Below, one piece after another: positions 1 to 6,224 of a stretch of 6,224 bases of DNA. The notes under the pieces were generated by a model, which saw only the letters and a list, made by a program, of their open reading frames with translations, searched no databases and was not told the origin of the DNA. The stretch's first letter is position 1. Each line of letters begins with the position of its first letter. The translations under genes and the position numbers were made by a program. This DNA is from Terriglobia bacterium (GTDB taxonomy: Bacteria; Acidobacteriota; Terriglobia; UBA7540), in contig JASHTR010000256.1 in NCBI GenBank assembly GCA_030040455.1, positions 1 through 6,224 of the forward strand, in the 5' to 3' direction.

Positions 1-213
1 AGCCACGAGCTAGGCACCACCCGCATGGGCAGTGACAGAAGATACTCAGTTCTGAATTCCTACTGCCAAGCATGGGACTGCAGAAACCTCTTTGTTGTCG
101 ATGGGGGCCCCTTCGTAGGCAACCCGGAGAAAAACCCGACACTTACGATCTTGGCCCTCGCTTGGCGCACCTCCGAATACATTGCGGACCAATTAAGAAG
201 GCGCAACATTTAG
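1..213 (+). CDS. GMC-family FAD-dependent oxidoreductase, C-terminal fragment (5' end outside window)
   Basis: Reading from base 1 gives 70 residues to the TAG at 211-213; the rest of the gene lies to the left. The fragment begins SHELGTTRMG, the conserved block that carries the first catalytic His of glucose-methanol-choline oxidoreductases (His2 here). It continues with the NLFVVDGGPF block and then EKNPTLTILALAWRTSEYIA, whose Asn45 sits where the second active-site His/Asn of the family lies. The fragment therefore covers the end of the GMC_oxred_C domain. Enzymes of this family use FAD to oxidise a hydroxyl group on an alcohol or sugar. The DGGPF and KNPT wording resembles versions found in sugar-oxidation clusters of Acidobacteriota, Planctomycetota and Bacteroidota, but the substrate cannot be told from the C-terminus. 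The ATG at 25 is internal and not the start. Family assignment is firm; the specific activity is unknown. Confidence 0.9.
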   Translation, partial: SHELGTTRMGSDRRYSVLNSYCQAWDCRNLFVVDGGPFVGNPEKNPTLTILALAWRTSEYIADQLRRRNI

Positions 214-313
214 CAGAGAGGATTGTGGTTATGGGATATCCACTTCGTTCAGGCGATCCCAATTATGTTGTGGTTGTAGTCACTTCTCCCGGAGCCTCCG
301 GCCCGAAGGCGTA

Positions 314-349
314 AACCCATCGAAGACGTCTTTTATGGTCCGATGGGTT
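314..349. repeat. Inverted repeat / hairpin, 9-bp arms, with an internal palindrome
   Basis: AACCCATCG at 314-322 is the exact reverse complement of CGATGGGTT at 341-349, separated by 18 bases. The first ten loop bases (323-332, AAGACGTCTT) are themselves a perfect palindrome, so two symmetric elements are nested. No T-run follows on either strand, so it does not look like an intrinsic terminator. It could be an operator, a fold in an RNA 3' end after the upstream oxidoreductase gene, or chance. The symmetry is read directly; a function is not shown. Confidence 0.5.
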
Positions 350-398
350 CAATGGTGACCGCGCAAGATTCTGATACTTGCAAGATTTGGGGAGGTCC

Positions 399-418
399 GG
401 CACTCTCACCCGAGTGCC
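399..418. repeat. Short perfect hairpin, 7-bp stem and 6-base loop
   Basis: GGCACTC at 399-405 pairs perfectly with GAGTGCC at 412-418 around the loop TCACCC. The stem is GC-rich and compact, so it would be stable in RNA. It is not followed by a T-tract; the next bases are AAGGGGAAAG, so a Rho-independent terminator is unlikely. It lies 50 bases after the larger inverted repeat and just before the decayed oxidoreductase remnant. It may be a leftover within former coding sequence. Confidence 0.45.
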
Positions 419-439
419 CAAGGGGAAAGTAACGTCCCT

Positions 440-720
440 CACCTTGCCACCAATTTGATGCTATGCCTCATCAGCCGCGAGCGAGAAAATTTGAGCGCTC
501 CGATCGAGGAGGGTCTGTTTCCACTGTTTTACTTCACCTGGACAATGCCTCCTACTGCCTGGGCCGTACAATCCACTTCGATCCAGACGCGAAGGTAGTG
601 ATCGGCTCCGAAGAGGGTGACTGCATGATGTCCGAGAGGCCGACAGCGGCATTCACACTGCCTTCGTGGTGCCGGAAGATACCTAAGCGATGCGTGGGCA
701 GGTTCTTTATGAGCTATTAA
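440..720 (+). pseudogene. Decayed C-terminus of a Gfo/Idh/MocA-family oxidoreductase, frameshifted
   Basis: Two frames together read like the C-terminal end of Gfo/Idh/MocA oxidoreductases, which are NAD(P)-dependent sugar or inositol dehydrogenases and relatives. Frame 2 from 440 reads HLATNLMLCLISRER, then ENLSAPIEEG, ending at 514. This matches the family pattern H-x-x-N-F-L-D-C-h-x-S-R with a following I-E-E-G-H. Frame 1 from 517 then reads VSTVLLHLDNASYCLGR, TIHFDPDAKVVIGSEEG and ERPTAAFTLP, matching the usual S-T-A-L-C-H-L-G-N-I-S-Y-R-L-G-R and W/F-D-P-x-T-E ending. Bases 515-516 (CT) are one short of a codon; restoring one base (for example CAT, His) would join the frames as E-E-G-H-V-S-T. 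A TGA at 356-358 closes frame 2 upstream, and no N-terminal Rossmann domain is visible. A weaker stretch in frame 1 at 316-360 (PIEDVFYGPMGSMV) resembles the family's F-Y-G-T-E-G-S block, suggesting further frameshifts. The tail beyond about 690 has no recognisable similarity. Recognition is from memory of family patterns, not an alignment. Confidence 0.55.
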
Positions 721-754
721 GGCACATCGCGGTGGCAAGCACGAGGGTCAGCAC

Positions 755-841
755 ATGCGATTCGCACTTTTTCATAGACAGACCTTTGATCCTATGGCCG
801 CGCAACTGCTGGATCGAGCTATTGCGGAGGTCAGAGGGTAA
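755..841 (+). CDS. Doubtful 28-codon ORF just upstream of the M55 peptidase gene
   Basis: ATG 755 is preceded by GAGGG at 743-747 with a 7-base spacer, and the frame runs to TAA 839-841, 12 bases before the next ATG. The product would be 28 residues, beginning MRFALFHRQ and ending LLDRAIAEVRG. The frame is open back to 713, so it might be the tail of a lost gene rather than a true small protein. The end looks like an amphipathic helix. I do not recognise it. The spacing would suit translational coupling with the peptidase gene, but the surrounding sequence is degraded, so this may be chance or another relic. Confidence 0.2.
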   Translation: MRFALFHRQTFDPMAAQLLDRAIAEVRG

Positions 842-843
842 CA

Positions 844-849
844 AGGAGG
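844..849 (+). promoter_or_regulatory. Shine-Dalgarno for the M55 peptidase gene
   Basis: AGGAGG at 844-849 is a full-strength ribosome binding site. It lies only 4 bases from ATG 854, which is tight. The next in-frame ATG, at 872, is 22 bases away and would cut the residues before the twin-arginine motif. Another ATG at 850 touches the site and is out of frame. ATG 854 is the best choice. Confidence 0.7.
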
Positions 850-853
850 ATGC

Positions 854-1792
854 ATGTCAAAAAGATCTAGTATGGGCCGCCGGGACTTTTTCAAAGCCGG
901 GGCGGGCGGTGCGGCGCTTGCGGCAGGGGCAATGACGCCCATAAGCCCCATCGGGAGAAGTGCGGCGCTTCCGGCTTCCCAACCAGCAGGCAAAGCCGCA
1001 AAGGTTTTCATGATTACTGACGTTGAAGGGGTAAGTGGCATTTTCGATACCGACCTTCAGTGCCTGCCCTATACAAGTCCCCGCTGGACGGAGACGCACC
1101 AACTACTCACGGGCGAAGTGAACGCCGCGGTGGACGGCTTAATCGAAGGAGGTGCGACGGAAGTCATCGTTTGGGACGGCCACGACGATAGCCGCTCGCT
1201 CTCCGCACTCGACATTAATCCCAAGGCACGATTGCTGACCGGCGAGCCCGTCTCACCGACGCTCGAGCTTGACCCCTCCTACAGCGCCGTCATCTTTGTA
1301 GGCCAGCACGCAATGGCCGGAGCCAAAAAAGGAATCCTCAATCACTCTTACAACTCTCTGGGCGTTCAAAACATGTGGGTCAACAACCTTCGCGTGGGCG
1401 AGATCGGGGGGCGCGTCATGCTGGCGGGAAGCGTGGGGGTTCCGGTCATCATGCTTTCGGGAGACAAGGCGGCGTGCAAGGAACTTCGCGCGCTTGTCCC
1501 CCAAGCGGAATGCGCCGAGGTGAAATCGGGTGTCAGCCGGACGGCCGGTTACATGCTTCCCCATCCCAAAGCATGCGCGCTCATTCACGATACCGCGCAG
1601 CGCGCTATGCAGCGCATTTCGGAGATCACACCTTATCGCGTCACAGGACCCGTAGAAGTAAAAGTTGAATTCACCACAAGGGGTGTAAGGCTCTTTCGTC
1701 CAAGAGACGGCGTGGAACAACTGGACGAGCGGACCTGGGCCTTCCGGGGTAAAGATATCCGGGATGCGTGGCTAAAGTATGCAAGCTTCTGA
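854..1792 (+). CDS. M55 family (DppA-like) D-aminopeptidase, Tat-exported
   Basis: This 312-residue protein begins with a twin-arginine signal: MGRRDFFKAG at residues 7-16, followed by an Ala/Gly-rich hydrophobic stretch to about residue 40. The mature part starts near KAAKVFMITDVEGVSG and follows the M55 pattern. Asp56-x-Glu58 is the usual metal pair, VWDGHDDSRSL gives Asp108 and His110 (the family normally has D-S-H-G), and VGQHAMAGAKKGILNHSYNS gives His152 and His164. Glu183 in RVGEIGGRV fits the remaining metal-ligand position, and LAGSVGVPVIMLSGD is a conserved core strand. In B. subtilis DppA, a binuclear zinc enzyme that removes N-terminal D-amino acids, these positions bind metal or act in catalysis. 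All expected key residues are present. The body after the signal is about 265 residues, close to DppA length. A Tat signal would let the enzyme fold with metal in the cytoplasm before export, so a periplasmic role on D-residue peptides such as peptidoglycan fragments is a reasonable inference. No dipeptide transporter genes are adjacent, unlike the B. subtilis dpp operon. The alpha/beta hydrolase gene follows after 75 bp and may be cotranscribed. Confidence 0.87.
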   Translation: MSKRSSMGRRDFFKAGAGGAALAAGAMTPISPIGRSAALPASQPAGKAAKVFMITDVEGVSGIFDTDLQCLPYTSPRWTETHQLLTGEVNAAVDGLIEGGATEVIVWDGHDDSRSLSALDINPKARLLTGEPVSPTLELDPSYSAVIFVGQHAMAGAKKGILNHSYNSLGVQNMWVNNLRVGEIGGRVMLAGSVGVPVIMLSGDKAACKELRALVPQAECAEVKSGVSRTAGYMLPHPKACALIHDTAQRAMQRISEITPYRVTGPVEVKVEFTTRGVRLFRPRDGVEQLDERTWAFRGKDIRDAWLKYASF

Positions 1793-1854
1793 TTCAAAAA
1801 CAGGCAAATCCATTGGACGCAAAAGTTCGTGGAGACGTTTAACAATGCGCCAGC

Positions 1855-1860
1855 AGGAGG
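1855..1860 (+). promoter_or_regulatory. Shine-Dalgarno that sets the hydrolase start at GTG 1868
   Basis: AGGAGG at 1855-1860 is followed by 7 bases and then GTG 1868, an ideal spacing. The in-frame GTG at 1829 would add 13 residues but has no comparable site before it (CGCAAAAGTTC), and the strong site would then lie inside the gene. The ATG at 1886 has no site of its own. Confidence 0.75.
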
Positions 1861-1867
1861 ACAAAGG

Positions 1868-3169
1868 GTGATCGACTCTCGACAAATGAACCGGCGCGGC
1901 GCCCTGCGCGCTCTCACCGGAGCGGGCGCTTTATCAGCCTTGGAAAGAGACGGGTTAGCCGCTTCACCCACGGGCCAGGGAGCAAACTCAAATCGTCTGG
2001 CAATCAAGCTCGCCACGATTGAGGCCGATCGAAACGAGACGTGGAAGGGCTCGCCGCTGGGCAACCTGTATCCTTTCATTAAGAAGATGCAAGAGGAGGC
2101 GCCGCAACGCCTGGCGTTTCTGAAAGTCCAGCCAAACGATCTGGAAGCCTGGAAGGCCGAAGCTCGCGCCAAGATCTTCGACTTGTTGCTCTATCGCCCC
2201 AAGCCGTGCGATCCCAAAGCGCGCATTCTGGAGAAAGTGGATAAAGGCGACTACATTCGTGAATACCTGCGATTCCACACAACTCCCGACATCGAAGTGC
2301 CCGCCTACTTTCTTTACCCGAAGCGGGCGAAGTTTCCCGTGCCTGCGGTTGTAGGGCTCCACGACCACAGCGGATTTTTCTACTACGGCAAAGAGAAGAT
2401 CGTCGAGATCGAGCATGAAAACCCAGTGGCGACGGCGTTTCGGCAGTGGCGTTACGACGGGTTGAGTTTTCCGATTACGCTGGCGCGACACGGCTACGCA
2501 GTGATCGTGACGGATATGTATTACTTCGGGGAGCGCCGGCTCATCCTGGACTCGGATGTGTCCGAAGGCATCAATACCTGGTCGAAGATGGAATCCGCCG
2601 ATGTAATTGACAAGATTAACCGACGCAACGGCGATAACGAATGCCTGGTGAATCAGAACCTTCAGGATGCGGGCATCACTTGGGGAGGCGTGACCTGCTG
2701 GGACGATATTCGGACTATCGATTACCTGGCAACGCGGCCTGAGGTGGATATCAAAAGGGTAGCCTGCACGGGCCTTTCGGTGGGAGGATGGCGAACCAAC
2801 TTTTTGGCAGGTCTCGATTCAAGAATCAAAGCAGCCTGCATCGCGGGCTGGATGACGTCGTTCCACCAAATCGTCCCGTGGTTTGTCAAATATACCATTT
2901 GGGCTGGAAACGTGCCGGGGTTGTTCAAGTATCTGGATTACCCCGACGTCGGTTCATTGACGATGCCGAATCCTCTGATGGTGGTGAACGGCACCGAAGA
3001 CCCCCTCTTCCCGCCCGACGGCGTCAAGGCCTCCTACCGGAACCTTGCGCGCTGTTACGCGGCGATTGGCAAGCCGGAACGGTTCACTACCTACACCTAC
3101 GTCGGTCCCCACAAGTTTCCCGCGCGCGCACAGCAGCTCATGATAGATTGGTTTGACCGCTGGGTTTAG
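1868..3169 (+). CDS. Alpha/beta hydrolase, acetyl-xylan esterase / dienelactone hydrolase type, probably exported
   Basis: From GTG 1868 the product is 433 residues. Its N-terminus (MIDSRQMNRRGALRALTGAG, then ALSAL) has an RR pair followed by a mildly hydrophobic stretch, consistent with a weak Tat-like or other export signal. The fold is shown by VPAVVGLHDHSGFF (Gly163-Leu-His-Asp-His-Ser-Gly, the oxyanion-side strand and loop), the nucleophile elbow GLSVGGW with Ser304, VVNGTEDPLFPPDG with acid Asp378, and YVGPHKFP with catalytic His415. A complete Ser-Asp-His triad is therefore in place. About 90 residues between the HGYAVIVTDMYYFGERR strand and the nucleophile elbow form a cap-like insertion, and about 130 residues precede the core, as in the larger Abhydrolase_7-like esterases. 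The substrate is probably an ester of a carbohydrate or an aromatic compound, but it cannot be assigned from sequence alone. The gene follows the M55 peptidase gene by 75 bp, and the next gene begins 11 bases after its TAG, so an operon is likely. Fold and triad are clear; the esterase label is inference. Confidence 0.82.
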   Translation: MIDSRQMNRRGALRALTGAGALSALERDGLAASPTGQGANSNRLAIKLATIEADRNETWKGSPLGNLYPFIKKMQEEAPQRLAFLKVQPNDLEAWKAEARAKIFDLLLYRPKPCDPKARILEKVDKGDYIREYLRFHTTPDIEVPAYFLYPKRAKFPVPAVVGLHDHSGFFYYGKEKIVEIEHENPVATAFRQWRYDGLSFPITLARHGYAVIVTDMYYFGERRLILDSDVSEGINTWSKMESADVIDKINRRNGDNECLVNQNLQDAGITWGGVTCWDDIRTIDYLATRPEVDIKRVACTGLSVGGWRTNFLAGLDSRIKAACIAGWMTSFHQIVPWFVKYTIWAGNVPGLFKYLDYPDVGSLTMPNPLMVVNGTEDPLFPPDGVKASYRNLARCYAAIGKPERFTTYTYVGPHKFPARAQQLMIDWFDRWV

Positions 3170-3180
3170 CCCTGACTTTA

Positions 3181-4536
3181 GTGATCCACGCGCCGGACAT
3201 CCTCGCGAAAGCGCGCGCCGCGCTTCCCAAAGACCCGCTCGCAAAGTGGGCCTCAATCATTTTTAGTCTTTCGGCGCTTACCTTACTGATCTCTATTGCT
3301 GCCTCCCAGTCGTTTCTGGCGCTGGCGGCATTGCTCTATTTCGTCTGGCTGCTGGCTGCCCATCCCAAGCCGCGCATCGGCTTTCCTCCCGTGAAACTGC
3401 CCCTGGCGCTCTACTGCGTCTTCACCGTTATTTCGATCTTCTTTGCTGAGAACAAGGCTGTCGGTGGCTTTGCCGTGCGGAAGCTGGCGCTCTTCCTGAT
3501 TTTGCTGCTTGCCGTCAACCTGATCGTAAGTCTCCGGCATCTCTTCTTCCTTCTGAAGGCTATGTTCGTGGAAGCAGCCGTGGCGGGCATCGTGGGCGTG
3601 GCGCAGTTTATTCGCCAGTACCGCGAGGTGCGCATCCAGCATCCGCATCGCATTTACCTTTATATGACCGTCACTCGCATTCATGGCTTTATGGGACACT
3701 GGATGAACTTCGGTGGGCAGCAGATGCTGATGTTCTGCGCGCTCCTCGCTTTTCTGCTTCTGGCCTTGAAATGGAAAAGCCAACCGGGGGCGGAGACGAT
3801 GGCCGCGACGGAGCCAGCAGAGATCGCCGCCCCACGCCAGATAAAGCTCTGGTGGATTGTGTGCGCCATCATTGCATTTTCCATCCTGCTGAATTTCACG
3901 CGCGGCGTCTGGCTGGGATGTTTTATGGGAGCGGTTTATGTGATAGCGCGCTGGCGCGCGCGTTGGCTTTGGACGCTGCCCGTGCTGGTGGCGATCACCC
4001 TCCTCGCGGGACCGCAATTGCTGCGCCGCCGGGAAGAATCCGTGCTTCATCCTTCCCGCGACGCTTCGCTGGCAGTGCGGTTCGAGATGTGGCGCGCCGG
4101 CCGGCGGATGATTCAGAAGCATCCGCTGGCGGGCGTGGGGCCGGAAAACATTCCGGAGGTCTATGACCTCTACCTGCCTCCGGGCAAGACGCCCATTGTC
4201 GGCTATCACGACCACTTGCATGATGATTTCATCCAGATTGCGGCGGCGCGCGGACTGCCGTGTCTTGTGGCCTGGTTGTGGTTTATGCTAGCGCTCGCCT
4301 GGGGCATTCTGCGAAGAAGCCGTAAGCTCGCTGCCTCCCGATGGGTGGCTCATGCCGCGCTCGCCGGCTGGCTGGCTTTTATCGCCGAGGGACTTTTTGA
4401 ATACAACTTCGGCACCTCCCCCGTTCTGATGGTATTCCTGTTCGTCATGGCCTTGCCTTTTGCCGCGGAAGAGATTGAAAATCGTGCTGCACTCGCCGCC
4501 CTTGGGGAGAAAAATAACGGGGATTCTCATTCGTAA
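3181..4536 (+). CDS. O-antigen ligase / polymerase-like membrane protein (Wzy_C family)
   Basis: This 451-residue inner-membrane protein has about ten to twelve hydrophobic segments, the first near residues 23-60 and the last near 410-432. The Wzy_C signature region is recognisable. [19 protein letters not shown] (Arg241) matches the usual S/N-x-S-R-G-x-W/x-hydrophobic block, [21 protein letters not shown] (His314) matches the conserved x-W-x-x-A-x-x-x-hydrophobic-x-x-x-P-hydrophobic-x-G-hydrophobic-G block, and [17 protein letters not shown] (His343 to about 359) matches the periplasmic-loop H-N-x-h-L-Q block with His347 as the likely key His. Family members join or polymerise undecaprenyl-linked glycans, as WaaL does for O-antigen onto lipid A-core. 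A charged, Ala/Glu-rich loop at about residues 200-219 separates two membrane segments. GTG 3181 is the earliest start that does not run into the upstream gene; no good Shine-Dalgarno is visible, so translation may be coupled to the hydrolase gene 11 bases upstream. No glycosyltransferase or flippase genes are visible, so the glycan is unknown. Ligase versus polymerase cannot be settled. Confidence 0.82.
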   Translation: MIHAPDILAKARAALPKDPLAKWASIIFSLSALTLLISIAASQSFLALAALLYFVWLLAAHPKPRIGFPPVKLPLALYCVFTVISIFFAENKAVGGFAVRKLALFLILLLAVNLIVSLRHLFFLLKAMFVEAAVAGIVGVAQFIRQYREVRIQHPHRIYLYMTVTRIHGFMGHWMNFGGQQMLMFCALLAFLLLALKWKSQPGAETMAATEPAEIAAPRQIKLWWIVCAIIAFSILLNFTRGVWLGCFMGAVYVIARWRARWLWTLPVLVAITLLAGPQLLRRREESVLHPSRDASLAVRFEMWRAGRRMIQKHPLAGVGPENIPEVYDLYLPPGKTPIVGYHDHLHDDFIQIAAARGLPCLVAWLWFMLALAWGILRRSRKLAASRWVAHAALAGWLAFIAEGLFEYNFGTSPVLMVFLFVMALPFAAEEIENRAALAALGEKNNGDSHS

Positions 4537-6224
4537 CGCAATGCCACCATCGGGTCCACTTTCGCCGCACGCCGCGCGGGAAGGTAGCATGCCAAAACGG
4601 CCACCGCAGTCAGCATCAGCGAGACCGCGACAAACGTTATCGGATCGTTCGCCCCGACGCCGTAGAGCAGGTGTGAAAAGCTGGAAAGCACTCGTGTGAG
4701 AATTAAGGCGGCGACGACCCCAATCGACAGGCCAGACAAAGCCAGTTTCAGGCCCTGTCCAATCACCATCCTAAAAACATCCTGCTTTTCTGCGCCCAGG
4801 GCCATTCGAACGCCAATCTCATGCGTGCGCTGCGCAACTGAATAGGAAATCACGCCATAAATTCCTACGAAGGCCAATAGCAACGCCAAGCCTGCGAAGA
4901 TTCCGAGCAAGATCATGGGAAAACGTTGTTGCCACATGGAGTCCGAAAGCATCTGCTCCATGGTTTGCACGTCATAGATGGTTTGCTGCCTGCCGGCGCC
5001 ATAAACGACTTTCTTGATTTCAGAGATCGCTACCACAGGATCAAGCGGAGTGCGAACGAGGATGGCCATACTGCCGAGACTCCCTTCTGACCAGTATTTG
5101 TCGGGAATCTGGTAGAGCGGAATGTAGCTTTGGTCAGGCGTGTAAGTGCCCGGCACGCTTAGCCCCGAGTGTCGCACGTGGCCCACTACGCCGACGATCC
5201 GGCAGGGTCCGATGGGAGAGGCGAATCCGAAAGTCAGGGTCTGGCCTATGGGGTCTTTGCCAGGAAAATACATTCGTTCGAAGTCGCTATCGATGGCTGC
5301 AACACACGGGGATTTGAGGTTGTCGTGCGGGGTGAAGAAGCGGCCGCGAAGAAGGGGGATTCGCATGGTGCGCAGGTACTCTGGCCCCGTATCGAACACC
5401 ATCATCCGCGGGGCCGCCTGAGTCACGGCAGGCCTTTGACTGCCAATCCAGAAAGGGGTGATGTTAGGGTCTCCGGTTAAAGGCAGGACATAAGTAAGGC
5501 CCACCGCTTTTACACCAGGAAGCTGCCGAATACGATCAATTAGCTGTTGGTAAGCGCGCCGCGTAGCGACTCCGGTCTTTGCTGCTGACGGCGAAAACCC
5601 CACGTTGAAACTAATGACGTGCCGGGCGTCGAAGCCGGGATTCGTATCCCACAAATGACGGATGGTATGGAAAAGCAGGCCAGTGCCCACCAGCAACACC
5701 AGCGTCAGAGCCATCTGGAAAATCACGAGGCTGTTTTTGGCGCGGTGCTGCCCGCTCGAAGCCGTTCGGCCACCCTCCTTAAGTTCTTCCTGCAAGTTGA
5801 ACTGCGAGCTCCCTAAAGCCGGAGCCAATCCAAAAACGATACCCACCACGACGGCAACAGTGAAGGCAAAAAGCAGTACCGGAACGTTCAAGCCAACATC
5901 ACGGATCAGAGGCAGGCTTCCCGGCACTACCGCCAGCACGGGTCTTACTCCCCACGCAGCGATCAGGAGTCCTAACGCGCCGCCAGCTATCGCCAGGATT
6001 GTGCTTTCCGTGAGCAACTGCCGCACCACGCGCCAGCGGCTCGCCCCCAGCGCTGAGCGAACCGCAAACTCGCGGCTACGTGCCGCCGAGCGCGCAAGCA
6101 GGAGATTCGCAACGTTAGCACAGGCGATCAGTAGTACGAGCCCTACAGCGCCGAACAGCAGCAAAAGAGTTCCACTCGTGTAACCGACGATTTGCTGCTT
6201 GAGAGATACCACTTTTGCCCCCAG
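4527..6224 (-). CDS. ADOP-type MacB/FtsX-like ABC permease, C-terminal 565 residues (5' end outside window)
   Basis: The minus-strand frame is open from the right edge to the TGA at 4529-4527. The first visible residues are [20 protein letters not shown], so the GTG at 6212-6210 is internal; whole family members are roughly 800-900 residues. The visible part begins with the first FtsX domain. Its hallmark is [20 protein letters not shown] followed by [20 protein letters not shown], with three more membrane helices. There follows a MacB-like periplasmic domain (about residues 180-400), including [16 protein letters not shown] and the [17 protein letters not shown] blocks. The second FtsX domain carries [30 protein letters not shown] and the end [20 protein letters not shown]. 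These are the marks of the acidobacterial duplicated orphan permeases, which carry both FtsX units in one chain and usually lack an adjacent ATPase gene. The exported substrate is unknown. The gene converges on the O-antigen ligase-like gene with a 10-bp tail overlap (4527-4536). Confidence 0.9.
   Translation of the reverse strand: MGAKVVSLKQQIVGYTSGTLLLLFGAVGLVLLIACANVANLLLARSAARSREFAVRSALGASRWRVVRQLLTESTILAIAGGALGLLIAAWGVRPVLAVVPGSLPLIRDVGLNVPVLLFAFTVAVVVGIVFGLAPALGSSQFNLQEELKEGGRTASSGQHRAKNSLVIFQMALTLVLLVGTGLLFHTIRHLWDTNPGFDARHVISFNVGFSPSAAKTGVATRRAYQQLIDRIRQLPGVKAVGLTYVLPLTGDPNITPFWIGSQRPAVTQAAPRMMVFDTGPEYLRTMRIPLLRGRFFTPHDNLKSPCVAAIDSDFERMYFPGKDPIGQTLTFGFASPIGPCRIVGVVGHVRHSGLSVPGTYTPDQSYIPLYQIPDKYWSEGSLGSMAILVRTPLDPVVAISEIKKVVYGAGRQQTIYDVQTMEQMLSDSMWQQRFPMILLGIFAGLALLLAFVGIYGVISYSVAQRTHEIGVRMALGAEKQDVFRMVIGQGLKLALSGLSIGVVAALILTRVLSSFSHLLYGVGANDPITFVAVSLMLTAVAVLACYLPARRAAKVDPMVALRYE

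Noticed and set aside
72..314. 80-codon plus-strand open frame across the end of the GMC gene
   Set aside because: Its first half overlaps the GMC C-terminus in another frame. The tail after 214 (ending VTSPGASGPKA) matches nothing I can name.
1253..1720. 155-codon minus-strand open frame
   Set aside because: It is antisense to the M55 peptidase gene, which has full family motifs; the minus-strand translation resembles nothing.
1633..2491. Minus-strand open frames of 179 and 167 codons spanning the peptidase/hydrolase junction
   Set aside because: They overlap two well-supported genes on the opposite strand, and their low-complexity, Arg-rich products have no recognised motif.
3283..4221. 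312-codon open frame on the minus strand
   Set aside because: It lies wholly antisense to the O-antigen ligase-like gene, and its translation is rich in His, Arg and Gln with no domain or membrane pattern. It is a shadow of the coding strand.
5662..6183. 173-codon plus-strand open frame
   Set aside because: It is antisense to the ADOP permease, whose frame is continuous and matches its family throughout; the Ser/Thr/Arg-rich product is typical of a shadow frame.
6210..6212. GTG as start of the ADOP permease
   Set aside because: The frame is open to the window edge and the preceding residues (LGAK) fit the family, so the true start lies outside.
1..6224. CRISPR arrays, tRNA or rRNA genes, insertion sequences, attachment sites
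   Set aside because: I found no spaced direct repeats, cloverleaf-like sequence, transposase motif or terminal inverted repeats.

Overview
The window looks like chromosomal DNA from an Acidobacteriota-type soil bacterium. GC is moderately high, and the right-hand gene is a MacB/FtsX-like permease with the features of the ADOP family (acidobacterial duplicated orphan permease), which is expanded in that phylum. The taxonomic call is an inference from family content; no rRNA or other marker gene is present.

Layout, left to right. (1) Positions 1-213 hold the last 70 residues of a GMC-type FAD oxidoreductase, cut by the window edge. (2) Positions 214-853 hold no intact gene. They contain two perfect short hairpins, a decayed C-terminal remnant of a Gfo/Idh/MocA-type oxidoreductase that can be read through if one base deletion near 515 is assumed, and a doubtful 28-codon ORF just before the next gene. 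(3) Positions 854-1792 encode a Tat-exported M55 (DppA-like) zinc D-aminopeptidase. (4) Positions 1868-3169 encode a probably exported alpha/beta hydrolase of the acetyl-xylan-esterase/dienelactone-hydrolase type; a strong Shine-Dalgarno places its start at GTG 1868 rather than GTG 1829. (5) Positions 3181-4536 encode a polytopic O-antigen ligase/polymerase-like (Wzy_C) membrane protein. (6) Positions 6224-4527 on the minus strand carry the C-terminal 565 residues of the ADOP permease, convergent with the ligase gene and overlapping its 3' end by 10 bp.

The three complete plus-strand genes lie close together (75 bp and 11 bp gaps, no visible terminator) and could be one transcript. The first two products appear to be envelope or periplasmic hydrolases, one for peptides with D-residues and one for esters. 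The third is a glycan ligase or polymerase. A shared cell-envelope theme is possible, but the genes do not form a recognised pathway. The GMC oxidoreductase and the dead Gfo/Idh/MocA fragment suggest that the left edge is the end of a carbohydrate-oxidation cluster that has been eroding. I saw no tRNA, rRNA, CRISPR, insertion sequence or clearly undescribed system. The best lead is the frameshifted oxidoreductase relic.
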